This document shows, in pieces, positions 1 through 7,146 of a DNA stretch of 16,928 nucleotides; the first letter of the stretch is position 1, and each line of letters opens with the position of its first letter. The stretch lies in assembly GCA_023428515.1 (NCBI GenBank), contig JAEYXI010000176.1, positions 1 through 16,928 on the forward strand. Direction: 5' to 3'. Both the position numbers and the translations under genes were made by a program. Source of the stretch: Pseudomonadota bacterium (GTDB lineage: Bacteria; Pseudomonadota; Alphaproteobacteria; Rhizobiales; Rhizobiaceae). The notes beneath the pieces are model-generated. The model saw only the letters and a program-made list of their open reading frames with translations. It was not told where the DNA came from and made no database searches.

Positions 1-501
1 GTCCACTTCTACCGGTTCGCCGACGAAGCCGAGGTCGAGCACGCGCTCGATGTTCGAATCCGGGTCCTTGAATGTTTTGTGCGCCTTTTCGGCGAAGACC
101 ATGTTGCCGTCCTTGCCGCAGAGCCCGATCGCCCATTCGCCCTCGGCGTTGATGAGCGCGACGATCTCCTTGTTGATCGAGCCGGCGAGCACCATCTCGA
201 CGATCTCGACCGTCTTGAGGTCGGTGACGCGCAAGCCGCCTTCGAATTTCGATTCGATGCCCATCGACTTCAGCATTGCGCCGATCTGCGGTCCGCCACC
301 ATGCACGACGATCGGATTGACGCCCGACTGCTTAAGTAGGGCGATATCGCGCGCGAAGGCCTGGCCTAGCGCCGCATCGCCCATCGCATGGCCGCCATAC
401 TTCACCACGACCGTCTTGTTCTCGTAGCGCTGCATGTAGGGGAGCGCGCGTGAAAGTAGGGCAGCCTGCATCTCTGCGGTGGCGGCGATATCCGTCGTCA
501 T
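1..501 (-). CDS. argB: acetylglutamate kinase, N-terminal part (runs off the left edge)
   Basis: ArgB phosphorylates N-acetyl-L-glutamate with ATP, the second step of arginine synthesis, in the cytoplasm. The first 167 residues are present out of about 295 usual for the family. The amino-acid-kinase start is clear: the nucleotide-binding [11 protein letters not shown] near residue 31, then [10 protein letters not shown], which contacts the substrate, then the conserved GLRVTD. The ATG at 501 is preceded by GAGG seven bases upstream. Translation stays open to base 1, so the truncation is only the window edge. In many rhizobia argB lies close to engB (established knowledge, from memory); here a plus-strand sigma-factor block separates them. 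The identification is secure. Confidence 0.96.
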   Translation of the reverse strand, partial: MTTDIAATAEMQAALLSRALPYMQRYENKTVVVKYGGHAMGDAALGQAFARDIALLKQSGVNPIVVHGGGPQIGAMLKSMGIESKFEGGLRVTDLKTVEIVEMVLAGSINKEIVALINAEGEWAIGLCGKDGNMVFAEKAHKTFKDPDSNIERVLDLGFVGEPVEVD

Positions 502-536
502 CGGGATCCTCGGGGCGGAACAGGAGTGGTGGCGGC

Positions 537-565
537 GTCTTAGCGGGAAACGCCAGCGCGGGCAA
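537..565 (-). promoter_or_regulatory. candidate sigma-70-like promoter for argB
   Basis: On the minus strand TTGCCC (565-560) and TAAGAC (542-537) are separated by 17 bp, with the -10 element about 35 bp upstream of the argB ATG. The -35 element matches the TTG core, but the -10 element matches TATAAT at only three positions. Position and spacing fit, so this is a tentative call. Confidence 0.25.
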
Positions 566-648
566 ATGGTTCGCATGTCCCGCGCAGATGTTCGATGCCG
601 GGTGGGGACGGCTTCCCAAGCGGTCGCTGACGAAATAATCTCCTCTGG

Positions 649-1188
649 ATGACGCCGCAGGACATCACCAAGCTGATCGTCCGAGTCTCGATGAAGGATC
701 GGGCGGCCTTCGATTTGCTCTATCGCGAGACCAGCTCGAAACTTTTCGGCGTCTGCCTGCGTGTCTTGAGGGACAGGGGGGAAGCCGAAGAGGCGCTTCA
801 GGAGGTCTTCGTCAAGATATGGACGAAGGCGGACCGTTTCGCCGCGTCGGATTTGAGTCCGATTTCCTGGCTTGTTGCCGTTGCCCGCAACCATGCCATC
901 GACGTCATCCGCGCGCGGCGTCCCGCAGCGGCCGACATCGATGCCGCGCTTGACGTCTCCGATCCGGCGCCCGGGCCGGAAGCCATGGCGGTGGCAGGCA
1001 GCGAGGGCGAGCGGATCAACAACTGCCTCGACGAGCTTGAGAAGGATCGGGCCGAGGCGGTTCGCGGTGCTTATCTGAATGGAAACAGCTACGCGGAACT
1101 GGCGGAAAAGTTCAGCGTGCCGCTGAACACGATGAGAACCTGGCTGCGCCGCAGCCTGATCAAATTGAGGGAATGCCTCGAGCGATGA
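649..1188 (+). CDS. ECF-type RNA polymerase sigma factor (SigK/RpoE-like)
   Basis: This 179-residue protein has the two-domain layout of extracytoplasmic-function sigma factors. Region 2 (about residues 19-92) includes [14 protein letters not shown] (core binding and -10 melting) and [12 protein letters not shown] (region 2.4). After a linker rich in Asp, Pro and Ala comes region 4 (about 125-178) with the helix-turn-helix [20 protein letters not shown], which reads the -35 element. The ATG at 649 is the only start in frame after a stop at 628; its ribosome site is poor. The stop overlaps the start of a membrane anti-sigma gene, which implies that the two are made together and that the sigma factor is held at the membrane until a signal arrives. 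Partner type and the fasciclin gene nearby suggest the SigK (ECF19-like) group; the group assignment is inference. Confidence 0.93.
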   Translation: MTPQDITKLIVRVSMKDRAAFDLLYRETSSKLFGVCLRVLRDRGEAEEALQEVFVKIWTKADRFAASDLSPISWLVAVARNHAIDVIRARRPAAADIDAALDVSDPAPGPEAMAVAGSEGERINNCLDELEKDRAEAVRGAYLNGNSYAELAEKFSVPLNTMRTWLRRSLIKLRECLER

Positions 1189-1916
1189 GCTTGGTGGACG
1201 ACATAGGCCCGGACGGCGGAGGCGACGACATCATCGCCGCCGAATACGTCCTTGGTGTCCTGCCGGCGGACGAGCGTCGCCAGGCGTCGCTCCGCATCGA
1301 GGCCGAGCAGGCTTTCGCGCGCCTCGTAGACCGCTGGGAGGTCCATTTCGCGCCGCTTGGCGCCGGATACGCCGAAGTCGAAGCGCCGGCCGGGGTGAAG
1401 ATCGCGGTCGACGACCGGCTCTTCGGCGCCGGAGCAGCCGTACCCGTAGGCCAGGCGCCCGCGGTTCCCGGCCTGTTCTCGAACCTTGCTTTCTGGCGCG
1501 GCCTTGCCATCGCCGCGCTTGCGGCGCTCGCCCTCTATGTCGCGCTGCCCGTCCTCAATCTGCCGGTCGAGACGCCGCAGGAAAGGCTGGCCGCCTCGCT
1601 CGCCGCAGATGGCAGCGACGTGCGCTATATGGCGGTCTACGACCAGGCGACCGACGATATCGGGCTGTCGCACATCTCCGGAGCGGCGCCCCAAGGCAGC
1701 GATTTCGAGCTCTGGGTGATCGATGGCCAGCAAGCGCCCGTCTCGCTTGGCGTCATCCCCGATACGCCGAGCGCCAGGCTGCCGGTCGGCGAGGCCGTGC
1801 GCGCCATGATGGTGTCGGGTGCGGTGTTCGCGATCAGCGTCGAACCGGACGGCGGTTCGACCACCGGCGCCCCGACTGGCCCGGTCGTCGCCGCTGGCGA
1901 TCTGAGGGCGATCTGA
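1185..1916 (+). CDS. membrane anti-sigma factor, RskA family
   Basis: This is the predicted partner that holds the upstream sigma factor inactive. Read from the ATG at 1185 it has 243 residues. The cytoplasmic N-terminal domain (about 14-60) carries the family pattern [14 protein letters not shown] followed by a Trp-Glu motif (residues 51-52). One hydrophobic helix (about 105-124) crosses the membrane. The C-terminal half is the periplasmic RskA domain, with [19 protein letters not shown] and a Gly/Pro-rich end. No zinc-binding HxxxCxxC motif is seen. The chosen start overlaps the sigma stop as ATGA and implies translational coupling; an ATG at 1173 would add four residues and sits too close to the GAGGG ribosome site. 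The periplasmic domain should sense the signal, whose nature is unknown. Confidence 0.88.
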   Translation: MSLVDDIGPDGGGDDIIAAEYVLGVLPADERRQASLRIEAEQAFARLVDRWEVHFAPLGAGYAEVEAPAGVKIAVDDRLFGAGAAVPVGQAPAVPGLFSNLAFWRGLAIAALAALALYVALPVLNLPVETPQERLAASLAADGSDVRYMAVYDQATDDIGLSHISGAAPQGSDFELWVIDGQQAPVSLGVIPDTPSARLPVGEAVRAMMVSGAVFAISVEPDGGSTTGAPTGPVVAAGDLRAI

Positions 1917-2061
1917 CCGTCCATTCAGCCTATGATAACGTTGCCGCCTCCAACGCCGTCATCCTCGAATTTTGTATTTGTCGCGCCTTTGTCAGCAGTC
2001 TGGCGGCCGCCTGACGTGCCCGTTTGCGCCTGCGTGCAACGCTTTGCGAACGCGCCTCGCG

Positions 2062-2091
2062 CATACGGTTAAACGCCTGAAAAGTTTCATC
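2062..2091 (-). promoter_or_regulatory. candidate ECF promoter facing back into the anti-sigma gene
   Basis: The minus strand reads GATGAAACT (2091-2083), 13 bp, then ACCGTA (2069-2064); that is TGAAAC and CGTATG with a 16-bp spacer. The same two boxes at the same spacing lie on the plus strand at 2120-2149. No gene follows on the minus strand, so a transcript from here would run antisense into the 3' part of the anti-sigma gene. It could also be half of a larger symmetric binding site. Confidence 0.35.
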
Positions 2092-2119
2092 TAAATCATA
2101 AAATTTAAGTGAGCCAGCC

Positions 2120-2149
2120 GATGAAACTGCATCGTGCCGGCACCGTAAC
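2120..2149 (+). promoter_or_regulatory. candidate ECF sigma promoter of the fasciclin gene
   Basis: GATGAAACT (2120-2128), 13 bp, then ACCGTA (2142-2147) forms a -35/-10 pair (TGAAAC and CGTAAC, spacer 16 bp) of the general ECF kind, with an AAC-type -35 and a CGT-type -10. It lies about 50 bp upstream of the fasciclin start. A second copy on the opposite strand in the same gap supports the motif. Recognition by the neighbouring sigma factor is inferred. No equivalent was found upstream of the sigma gene or of msrB. Confidence 0.45.
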
Positions 2150-2157
2150 TCCCTGTG

Positions 2158-2171
2158 TCTTTCCGGAAAGA
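2158..2171. promoter_or_regulatory. 14-bp perfect palindrome in the fasciclin leader
   Basis: TCTTTCCGGAAAGA is its own reverse complement. It starts about nine bases after the predicted -10 box, near the expected transcription start, and ends about ten bases before the AGGAG ribosome site. It could be an operator for a dimeric regulator or a small RNA structure; nothing in the sequence decides between these. Confidence 0.35.
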
Positions 2172-2197
2172 AACAACCCCCAGAGGAGTTAGAGAAA

Positions 2198-2755
2198 ATG
2201 CGCACATTCACCACCACTCTGTTCGCCGGCGCGGTCGCGCTGGCCGCTCTCGCCGGTGTCGCCTATGCCGAGAACCCGATGGTCGGCGGCGCGGCGATGT
2301 ATGCCGACAAGACCATCGTCGAGAACGCCGTGAATTCGAAGGACCACACGACGCTCGTCGCGGCGGTGAAGGCCGCCGGCCTGGTCGAGACGCTCTCCGG
2401 CCCAGGCCCGTTCACGGTCTTCGCGCCGACCAACGAGGCTTTCGCCGCGTTGCCGGCCGGCACCGTCGAGACGCTGCTGAAGCCCGAGAACAAGGATCAA
2501 CTGACCAAGATCCTGACCTGCCATGTCGTCGGCGCAAAGGCGATGTCGAAGGACATCATGAAGATGGTCGACGACGACGAGGGCGAGCATCCGGTGAAGA
2601 CGGTCGGAGGCTGCACCTGGACCGCCAAGTATGAAGGCGACAAGATCATGATCGAGGACGAGAACGGCAACGTCGCCAACGTCACAATCGCCAATGTCGA
2701 GCAGTCGAACGGCGTCATCCACGTCATCGACAAGGTGCTGCTGCCGAAGATGTAA
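2198..2755 (+). CDS. exported fasciclin (FAS1) domain protein
   Basis: The protein has 185 residues. Residues 1-24 form a classic signal peptide ending in AYA, so the product is probably periplasmic. One FAS1 domain fills the rest. The H1 motif [17 protein letters not shown] lies at about 70-86, a YH-type segment ILTCHVVG follows, and the H2 motif [13 protein letters not shown] closes the domain near the C-terminus. FAS1 domains usually mediate adhesion or ligand binding, and single-domain bacterial versions include MPT70 and rhizobial Nex18-like proteins. It has two cysteines and seven methionines after the signal peptide. The ATG is preceded by AGGAG about nine bases upstream. A bipartite ECF-like motif lies upstream, and a sigma/anti-sigma pair and an exported MsrB flank it, which suggests a stress-induced envelope protein. 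The family is sure; the ligand is unknown. Confidence 0.93.
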   Translation: MRTFTTTLFAGAVALAALAGVAYAENPMVGGAAMYADKTIVENAVNSKDHTTLVAAVKAAGLVETLSGPGPFTVFAPTNEAFAALPAGTVETLLKPENKDQLTKILTCHVVGAKAMSKDIMKMVDDDEGEHPVKTVGGCTWTAKYEGDKIMIEDENGNVANVTIANVEQSNGVIHVIDKVLLPKM

Positions 2756-2779
2756 CCCGAACCGCTCAGGCAAACGATC

Positions 2780-2811
2780 GCGCCGGGCTGTACCTCCTGT
2801 CGGCCCGGCGC
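2780..2811 (+). terminator. stem-loop after the fasciclin gene
   Basis: A perfect 9-bp stem, GCGCCGGGC (2780-2788) with GCCCGGCGC (2803-2811), encloses a 14-base loop 25 bp after the stop. No T-run follows, so it may be a weak terminator, an attenuator before msrB or a 3'-end stabiliser rather than a standard intrinsic terminator. Confidence 0.4.
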
Positions 2812-2943
2812 AACCACTAAGGCGCCTTGCTCGATCTGCACAGCGCAGTCTCCTGCGGGGCGTTTCTACCCAAGCGAGTCATCAACCTGAGTTGATTTCA
2901 GCTGTCGCTTGCCTGGGAGTAAGTTTGCCTCACGGAGTTTGCC

Positions 2944-3429
2944 ATGAACCGCCGCTCATTCCTCGCCCGGACCGCTCTGCTGCTGACCGGCACATCCACG
3001 CTATGGCGTCTCGCACGTCCGACTCCCGCCAATGCGGAAAACTTCGAGGTCGTGAAGTCGGAGACCGAATGGCATCAAATCCTCAACGACGCGCAATATG
3101 CGGTTCTGCGCGAGGAAAGCACCGAGTACCCAGGCACCAGTCCTCTGCTCCAGGAGCACCGGGAAGGCGTATTCCATTGTGCAGGCTGCGATCTCGCAGC
3201 CTATCCGTCCGAGACAAAGTACGAGTCCGGAACCGGCTGGCCGAGCTTCTGGGAGTCGTTGCCCGGAGCGATCGGCACCAAGGAAGACACGTCGCTGTTC
3301 ATGACCCGCGTGGAAGTTCATTGCCGCCGTTGCGGCGGTCATTTCGGCCATATTTTCGATGACGGCCCGCCGCCGACGGGCAAGCGTCATTGCCTGAACG
3401 GTGTTGCGCTGACGTTCAGGCCGGCTTAG
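2944..3429 (+). CDS. msrB: Tat-exported peptide-methionine (R)-S-oxide reductase
   Basis: MsrB reduces methionine-R-sulfoxide in oxidised proteins. The 161-residue protein begins with a twin-arginine signal (NRRSFLA, residues 2-8), a hydrophobic stretch and an ANA cleavage site near residue 31, so it should act in the periplasm after folding with its zinc. The MsrB domain follows: zinc cysteines 79, 82, 127 and 130 (CAGC and CRRC), the GWPSFW motif, GHIFDDGP, and the catalytic Cys150 in RHCLNG. Where many MsrB proteins have a resolving cysteine in SGCGWPSF, this one has Thr, and no other cysteine is left, so it looks like a one-Cys enzyme. CGGAG lies six bases before the ATG. Its stop codon overlaps that of the convergent engB. 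It sits after the sigma/anti-sigma/fasciclin genes and probably belongs to the same response. Confidence 0.95.
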   Translation: MNRRSFLARTALLLTGTSTLWRLARPTPANAENFEVVKSETEWHQILNDAQYAVLREESTEYPGTSPLLQEHREGVFHCAGCDLAAYPSETKYESGTGWPSFWESLPGAIGTKEDTSLFMTRVEVHCRRCGGHFGHIFDDGPPPTGKRHCLNGVALTFRPA

Positions 3430-4085
3430 CCGCCGTTGACCGCAAGCGCGATCGCCGCGCGCAGTTCCTCCAGCCCTTCGCCTTTTTCCGAGGACGTGGC
3501 GATCACGCCGGGAAACGCCGCCGGCCGCTTCTTGATCTTCGCAAGCGTCTCTTCGATCAGCCTCGGCACGCCGGCAGCCTTGATCTTGTCGGTCTTGGTC
3601 AGCACGACCTGGTAGGAAACCGCCGCCTTGTCGAGCAGTGTAAAAATCTCGTCGTCGTTCTTCTTGATGCCGTGGCGGGCGTCGATCAGCACATAGACCC
3701 GCTTCAGCGTCACGCGCCCCTGCAGATAGTCGAAAACCAGCTTCGTCCACTGATCGACCTTCTCCTTCGGCGCGCTGGCATAGCCGTAGCCCGGCATGTC
3801 GACCAGTGCCATCGGCGGCAGGTCGCCTGCCTCGCCCGAATAGCCGTCCGGCACGAAATAATTGAGCTCCTGTGTGCGTCCCGGCGTGTTCGACGTGCGC
3901 GCCAGTCCGCTGCGCCCCACCAGCGCGTTGATCAGCGACGATTTGCCGACATTGGAGCGGCCCGCGAAGGCGATCTCGGGAGGTCCCTCCGGCGGCAGGA
4001 ACTTCATCGCCGGCACGCCGCGGATGAACACCCAGGGCGACGCAAAAATCTCGATGCCCACCATTTTGTCTTTCTTGTCGCTCAA
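3426..4085 (-). CDS. engB: ribosome-biogenesis GTPase EngB (YihA/YsxC)
   Basis: EngB is a small GTPase needed for assembly of the large ribosomal subunit. The 219 residues show all G motifs: G1 GRSNVGKSS (42-50), the switch region with [12 protein letters not shown]3 DMPGYGYA, G4 TKTD, and a G5-like SSEKGEG near the end. The length is normal for the family. The TTG start at 4085 is chosen because GGAGG lies seven bases upstream and because TTGA overlaps the stop of the preceding acetyltransferase gene, which suggests coupled translation. An ATG at 4064 (protein starting MVGIEIF) is possible but has a poor ribosome site. The gene converges on msrB with stop codons overlapping by three bases. 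Confidence 0.95.
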   Translation of the reverse strand: MSDKKDKMVGIEIFASPWVFIRGVPAMKFLPPEGPPEIAFAGRSNVGKSSLINALVGRSGLARTSNTPGRTQELNYFVPDGYSGEAGDLPPMALVDMPGYGYASAPKEKVDQWTKLVFDYLQGRVTLKRVYVLIDARHGIKKNDDEIFTLLDKAAVSYQVVLTKTDKIKAAGVPRLIEETLAKIKKRPAAFPGVIATSSEKGEGLEELRAAIALAVNGG

Positions 4086-4732
4086 GCCGCTGCCTCCAGC
4101 GCCCCGATGTCGGCGCCGCGTATGGCATTGAGGTTGCGCGTGATCTTGTCAACCGGCCAATCCCACCAGGCGATAGCCAGAAGCCTCTCCACCGTACGCT
4201 TGTCGAAGCGCATCTTCACCACCTTCGCCGGATTTCCCGCCACCACGGCATAGGGCGGCACGTCGTGCGGAACCACCGATTTCGCGGCAACCACCGCGCC
4301 GTCGCCGATCGTCACGCCGGGCAGGATCAACGCTTCCATGCCGATCCAGACGTCGTTGCCGAGCACCGTGTCGCCGCGGAGCTCGCGCTTCCACGTCCCC
4401 TCGTCGAACCCTTCCTCCCAGCCACCACCGAATATGTTGAACGGGTAGGTGGAAAAGCCGGACATCGCGTGGTTGGCGCCGTTCATGATGAAACGCGCGC
4501 CCTCGGCGATAGCGCAGAACTTTCCGATGATCAGCCGGTCGCCGATGAACGGGTAGTGATGCAGGACGCATTTTTCCTGGAATTTGTCGGGACCGTCGGG
4601 GTCGTCGTAATAGGTGAAGTCGCCGACCTCGATGTTGTCGGCCGTCACCAGCGGCTTCAGGAAGCCGACCCTGGGGTGCATCGGGATCGGATGCTTGAGT
4701 TCGGCGTGAGGTCCGTATTTGTCTCCGTGCAT
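4082..4732 (-). CDS. Vat-type hexapeptide-repeat O-acetyltransferase (CatB/XAT family)
   Basis: This 216-residue protein belongs to the left-handed beta-helix xenobiotic acetyltransferases (Vat streptogramin A and CatB chloramphenicol acetyltransferases), which move acetyl from acetyl-CoA to a hydroxyl group. It shows the Vat signature around NGANHAMSG followed by [12 protein letters not shown]; His88 aligns with the catalytic histidine. Hexapeptide turns follow ([32 protein letters not shown]), then the usual [17 protein letters not shown] stands eight bases before the ATG. It lies 79 bp downstream of phnE2 in the same direction and overlaps engB. Homologues are often found in alphaproteobacterial phn clusters, so a role in phosphonate metabolism is as likely as antibiotic resistance; the substrate is unknown. 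Confidence 0.87.
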   Translation of the reverse strand: MHGDKYGPHAELKHPIPMHPRVGFLKPLVTADNIEVGDFTYYDDPDGPDKFQEKCVLHHYPFIGDRLIIGKFCAIAEGARFIMNGANHAMSGFSTYPFNIFGGGWEEGFDEGTWKRELRGDTVLGNDVWIGMEALILPGVTIGDGAVVAAKSVVPHDVPPYAVVAGNPAKVVKMRFDKRTVERLLAIAWWDWPVDKITRNLNAIRGADIGALEAAA

Positions 4733-4758
4733 GGCGCGCCCTCCGTCTCTTTGACGGA

Positions 4759-4786
4759 ACTATAGCGCGCCGAGACGCCTCAGGAA
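4759..4786 (-). promoter_or_regulatory. candidate promoter for the vat-like gene and engB
   Basis: On the minus strand a good -10 box TATAGT (4764-4759) lies 16 bp after a weak -35 box TTCCTG (4786-4781), about 27 bp upstream of the acetyltransferase ATG. It would let engB be expressed independently of the phn transporter genes. A short stem, CCGTC with GACGG (4743-4757), sits in the leader. Confidence 0.3.
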
Positions 4787-4811
4787 GATTGCCGGCGCGA
4801 TTTCTTCGGGG

Positions 4812-6170
4812 CTACCGCACCGCCTGGTTGACCAGCCGCTTGCGCAGGAAGTTCGAGATGTTGTCGAACACGAAGACCACGGCGAGGATGAGCAGCACCA
4901 TGTAGGCGACGTTCTCCCAGTCGGAGTTGGTGCGCATCGCCTCCCAGAGCTTCAGGCCGATGCCACCGGCGCCGACCGCGCCGATGATGGTCGCCGAGCG
5001 CGTGTTTGATTCCCAGAAATAGAGCGACTGCGAGACGAAGATCGGCAGCACCTGCGGGATCACCCCGTAGCGCTGCACCAGCACGGGCGCAGCCCCCACC
5101 GACTTGATGCCTTCGCGCTGGCGGTCGTCGATATTCTCCAGCGCTTCCGAATAGAGCTTTCCGAAGGTGCCGGTGTCGGTGAAGAAGATCGCCGAGATGC
5201 CGGCGAGCGGCCCCGGCCCGAAGGCGCGGGTGAAGAACAGCGCCCAGATCAACATGTCGACCGAGCGCAGGAAGTCGAACAGCCGCTTCGTCACCTGGTT
5301 GACGACGCGGCTCCTGGTGATGTTGCGCGCCGCGGCAAAGGCGAGCGGGAAGGCGAGCAGGCTCGCGAACACGGTACCGACGAAGGCCATGACGATCGTC
5401 TGGCCGAGCTTCAGCCACACGTCGCCGTGCTGCCATTCGGCATTGTTCAAAATGTTGTTCCAGGCGAGCGCGGCGTTTGACATCTCCGGCTTGATGCGCT
5501 CGCCCGACCAGATCAGCGACATCACTTCGCCAAAACTCTTGCCCCAGAAGGGCGAGTTGGCGTCGAAGACGAAATTCTCCCAGCCCCAGAAGCGATGGCG
5601 CACCTTGATCTCGTCGCCCTCGACCTCGACCGAACCGGCGAAGCCGAAATAGAGCATGATGGAATCTTTGGTGGCTTCGGCCCATGAGGGCAGCGGCCCT
5701 TCAGCCGTCACCGTCTCGTCCGCGCCGATTTTGATCGTCACCGTTTCGGAGCCTCGGCTCGCCGTCACCCTGCCGGGCTCGACGTCGACCGTGCCGTCCC
5801 TACCCATCGTCATCGTCACGCGCCCGGCAAGGCCCGGCGACCGTATGTCGTGCAGTTCGACCCAGTCGGGTTGGCGGTTCTCGTTGTATGCGGAGAAGCG
5901 CGGATAGCTGACCTCCAGCCCCTCAGGCGTGAACTCGATGTTCGGCCGTATCTCGTAGGACACCCAGTCTGCGAGATAGACGCCGGCGATGCCCCAATTG
6001 CCGTTGGCGAGCACGCTGCCCACCGCGAAGAACCACCAGGCGAAGACGAGATAGGCGACGAAGCCGGCCCCGATCAGCCAGCGCGTGGCCTGCTTGCGCC
6101 GCGATCCCGCGAAGACCGCCGGATGCCGTGCGGCGATTTCCTCGACATTGGCGGCGGTCAGTACGGACAC
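4812..6170 (-). CDS. phnE: phosphonate ABC transporter permease, long form (second PhnE)
   Basis: This is one of two inner-membrane permeases of the phosphonate importer. It has 452 residues, against about 260-320 for ordinary PhnE. TM1 spans about 31-54. Residues about 75-245 form a polar, beta-rich insertion before the permease core. The core begins near residue 252 (LGQTIVMAFVGTVFAS) and contains the ATPase-contact loop EGIKSVGAAPVLVQRYGVIP and the conserved SATIIGAVGAGGIG. By topology the insertion should be periplasmic, where it could touch PhnD. The start is GTG at 6170, with GGGGAGG six bases upstream formed by the last codons of the preceding permease gene; the gap between the two is 2 bp. 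Confidence 0.93.
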   Translation of the reverse strand: MSVLTAANVEEIAARHPAVFAGSRRKQATRWLIGAGFVAYLVFAWWFFAVGSVLANGNWGIAGVYLADWVSYEIRPNIEFTPEGLEVSYPRFSAYNENRQPDWVELHDIRSPGLAGRVTMTMGRDGTVDVEPGRVTASRGSETVTIKIGADETVTAEGPLPSWAEATKDSIMLYFGFAGSVEVEGDEIKVRHRFWGWENFVFDANSPFWGKSFGEVMSLIWSGERIKPEMSNAALAWNNILNNAEWQHGDVWLKLGQTIVMAFVGTVFASLLAFPLAFAAARNITRSRVVNQVTKRLFDFLRSVDMLIWALFFTRAFGPGPLAGISAIFFTDTGTFGKLYSEALENIDDRQREGIKSVGAAPVLVQRYGVIPQVLPIFVSQSLYFWESNTRSATIIGAVGAGGIGLKLWEAMRTNSDWENVAYMVLLILAVVFVFDNISNFLRKRLVNQAVR

Positions 6171-6172
6171 GG

Positions 6173-7126
6173 TCAGCCTCCCCGGCCGAAGGCGAAGGCC
6201 TGTTCGCCGACCAGCTTTTTGCGCAGCCAGGCCGACAGCTGGTCGACGGCGATGATGGTGATGAGCAGCAAGAAGATGATCGCCAGCGTCTTCGCTTCAT
6301 GCGTGCGGCTGATCGACAGGCGCAGTTCCTCGCCGATGCCGCCGCCGCCCACCGCGCCGATGATGGTCGACGCCCGCACATTGATCTCGAGCCTGAGCAG
6401 CGCGTAGCTCAGGAAATTCGGCATGACCTGCGGCACGATACCGAACCACACGCGCTCGATCCATGTCGCGCCGACGGCCCGCAAGCCCTCGTCGGGGCGC
6501 ATGTCGGCGTTCTCGACGACCTCGAAGAACATCTTTCCGAGCGCGCCGATCGTATGGATGGTGACCGCCAGGATGGCCGGGATCGCTCCGAGCGACAGCA
6601 CGGCGAGGAAGAAGCCGGCGATCACGATCTCGGGAAAGGCGCGCAGCACTTCCATGAAACGGCGCACGAAGAAGCGCAGCCAGCGGCGCGTCACGATGTT
6701 CGATGCCGCGAGGAAGCAGAGGCAGAAGCCAAGCGCGAAACCGATGATGGTGGAGACCAGCGCGATGTTGATCGTCTCCAGCATCTTGTAGAAATATTCA
6801 GGAATGTAGAGCGACTGCGTCAGATAGATGCGCCCTTCTGGATAGTCGTATTTCAGGCTGCCGTCGGCGTAGGGCGAGGGCAGGTCGAACAGCGCGCGCC
6901 ACACCTCCCAGCCGTCGCGCGGCAGCATCTGGTCGATGAAATCGAAGAAATGCGGCAGCCGGTCCCAGAACTTGCCGGCATTGCTCTCATTGGCGAACCA
7001 GAGCGAGCCGCTCAGCGCGAGCAGCATGAAGACCAGGCCGCCCAGCGTGTAGAGCCGGCGGCGGCTGGCGAGTTCCTGCCAGTGGCGCTCTACGGAAAGC
7101 GCGGTGTCGGAGGTGGTTGCGGTCAT
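6173..7126 (-). CDS. phnE: phosphonate ABC transporter permease (first PhnE)
   Basis: The 317-residue inner-membrane permease pairs with the following phnE to form the channel of the PhnCDE importer. TM1 is at about 26-44 and an extra loop of about 70 residues follows. The core starts at INIALVSTIIGFALGF, with the ATPase-contact loop EGLRAVGATWIERVWFGIVP and the family motif RASTIIGAVGGGGIGEELR. The ATG at 7126 has only a weak ribosome site (GGCGAAG), and a strong hairpin precedes it, so it may be translated less than phnD. The stop is 2 bp from the GTG of the next permease. Confidence 0.95.
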   Translation of the reverse strand: MTATTSDTALSVERHWQELASRRRLYTLGGLVFMLLALSGSLWFANESNAGKFWDRLPHFFDFIDQMLPRDGWEVWRALFDLPSPYADGSLKYDYPEGRIYLTQSLYIPEYFYKMLETINIALVSTIIGFALGFCLCFLAASNIVTRRWLRFFVRRFMEVLRAFPEIVIAGFFLAVLSLGAIPAILAVTIHTIGALGKMFFEVVENADMRPDEGLRAVGATWIERVWFGIVPQVMPNFLSYALLRLEINVRASTIIGAVGGGGIGEELRLSISRTHEAKTLAIIFLLLITIIAVDQLSAWLRKKLVGEQAFAFGRGG

Positions 7127-7146
7127 TGCGCTTCGCCGTAAGGCAA

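Noticed and set aside
1998..2015. An 18-bp near-palindrome around GGCGGCCGCC as a terminator of the sigma/anti-sigma genes
   Set aside because: It has no room for a loop without losing most pairs, no T-run follows, and such GC palindromes are common in this DNA.
2121..2192. A 23-codon open frame ([11 protein letters not shown]...) ending just before the fasciclin ribosome site, possible leader peptide
   Set aside because: Its start lies in the -35 box of the predicted promoter, upstream of the likely transcription start, and it has no ribosome site.
3001..4152. A long minus-strand frame of 383 residues across msrB and engB
   Set aside because: It is an Arg/Gly/Ala-rich shadow of engB and msrB without any recognisable domain, as expected in high-GC DNA.
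6128..7141. A long plus-strand frame of 337 residues opposite the phnE genes
   Set aside because: The product is rich in Arg, Gln, His and Asp without domain or ribosome site; it mirrors the membrane protein genes on the other strand.
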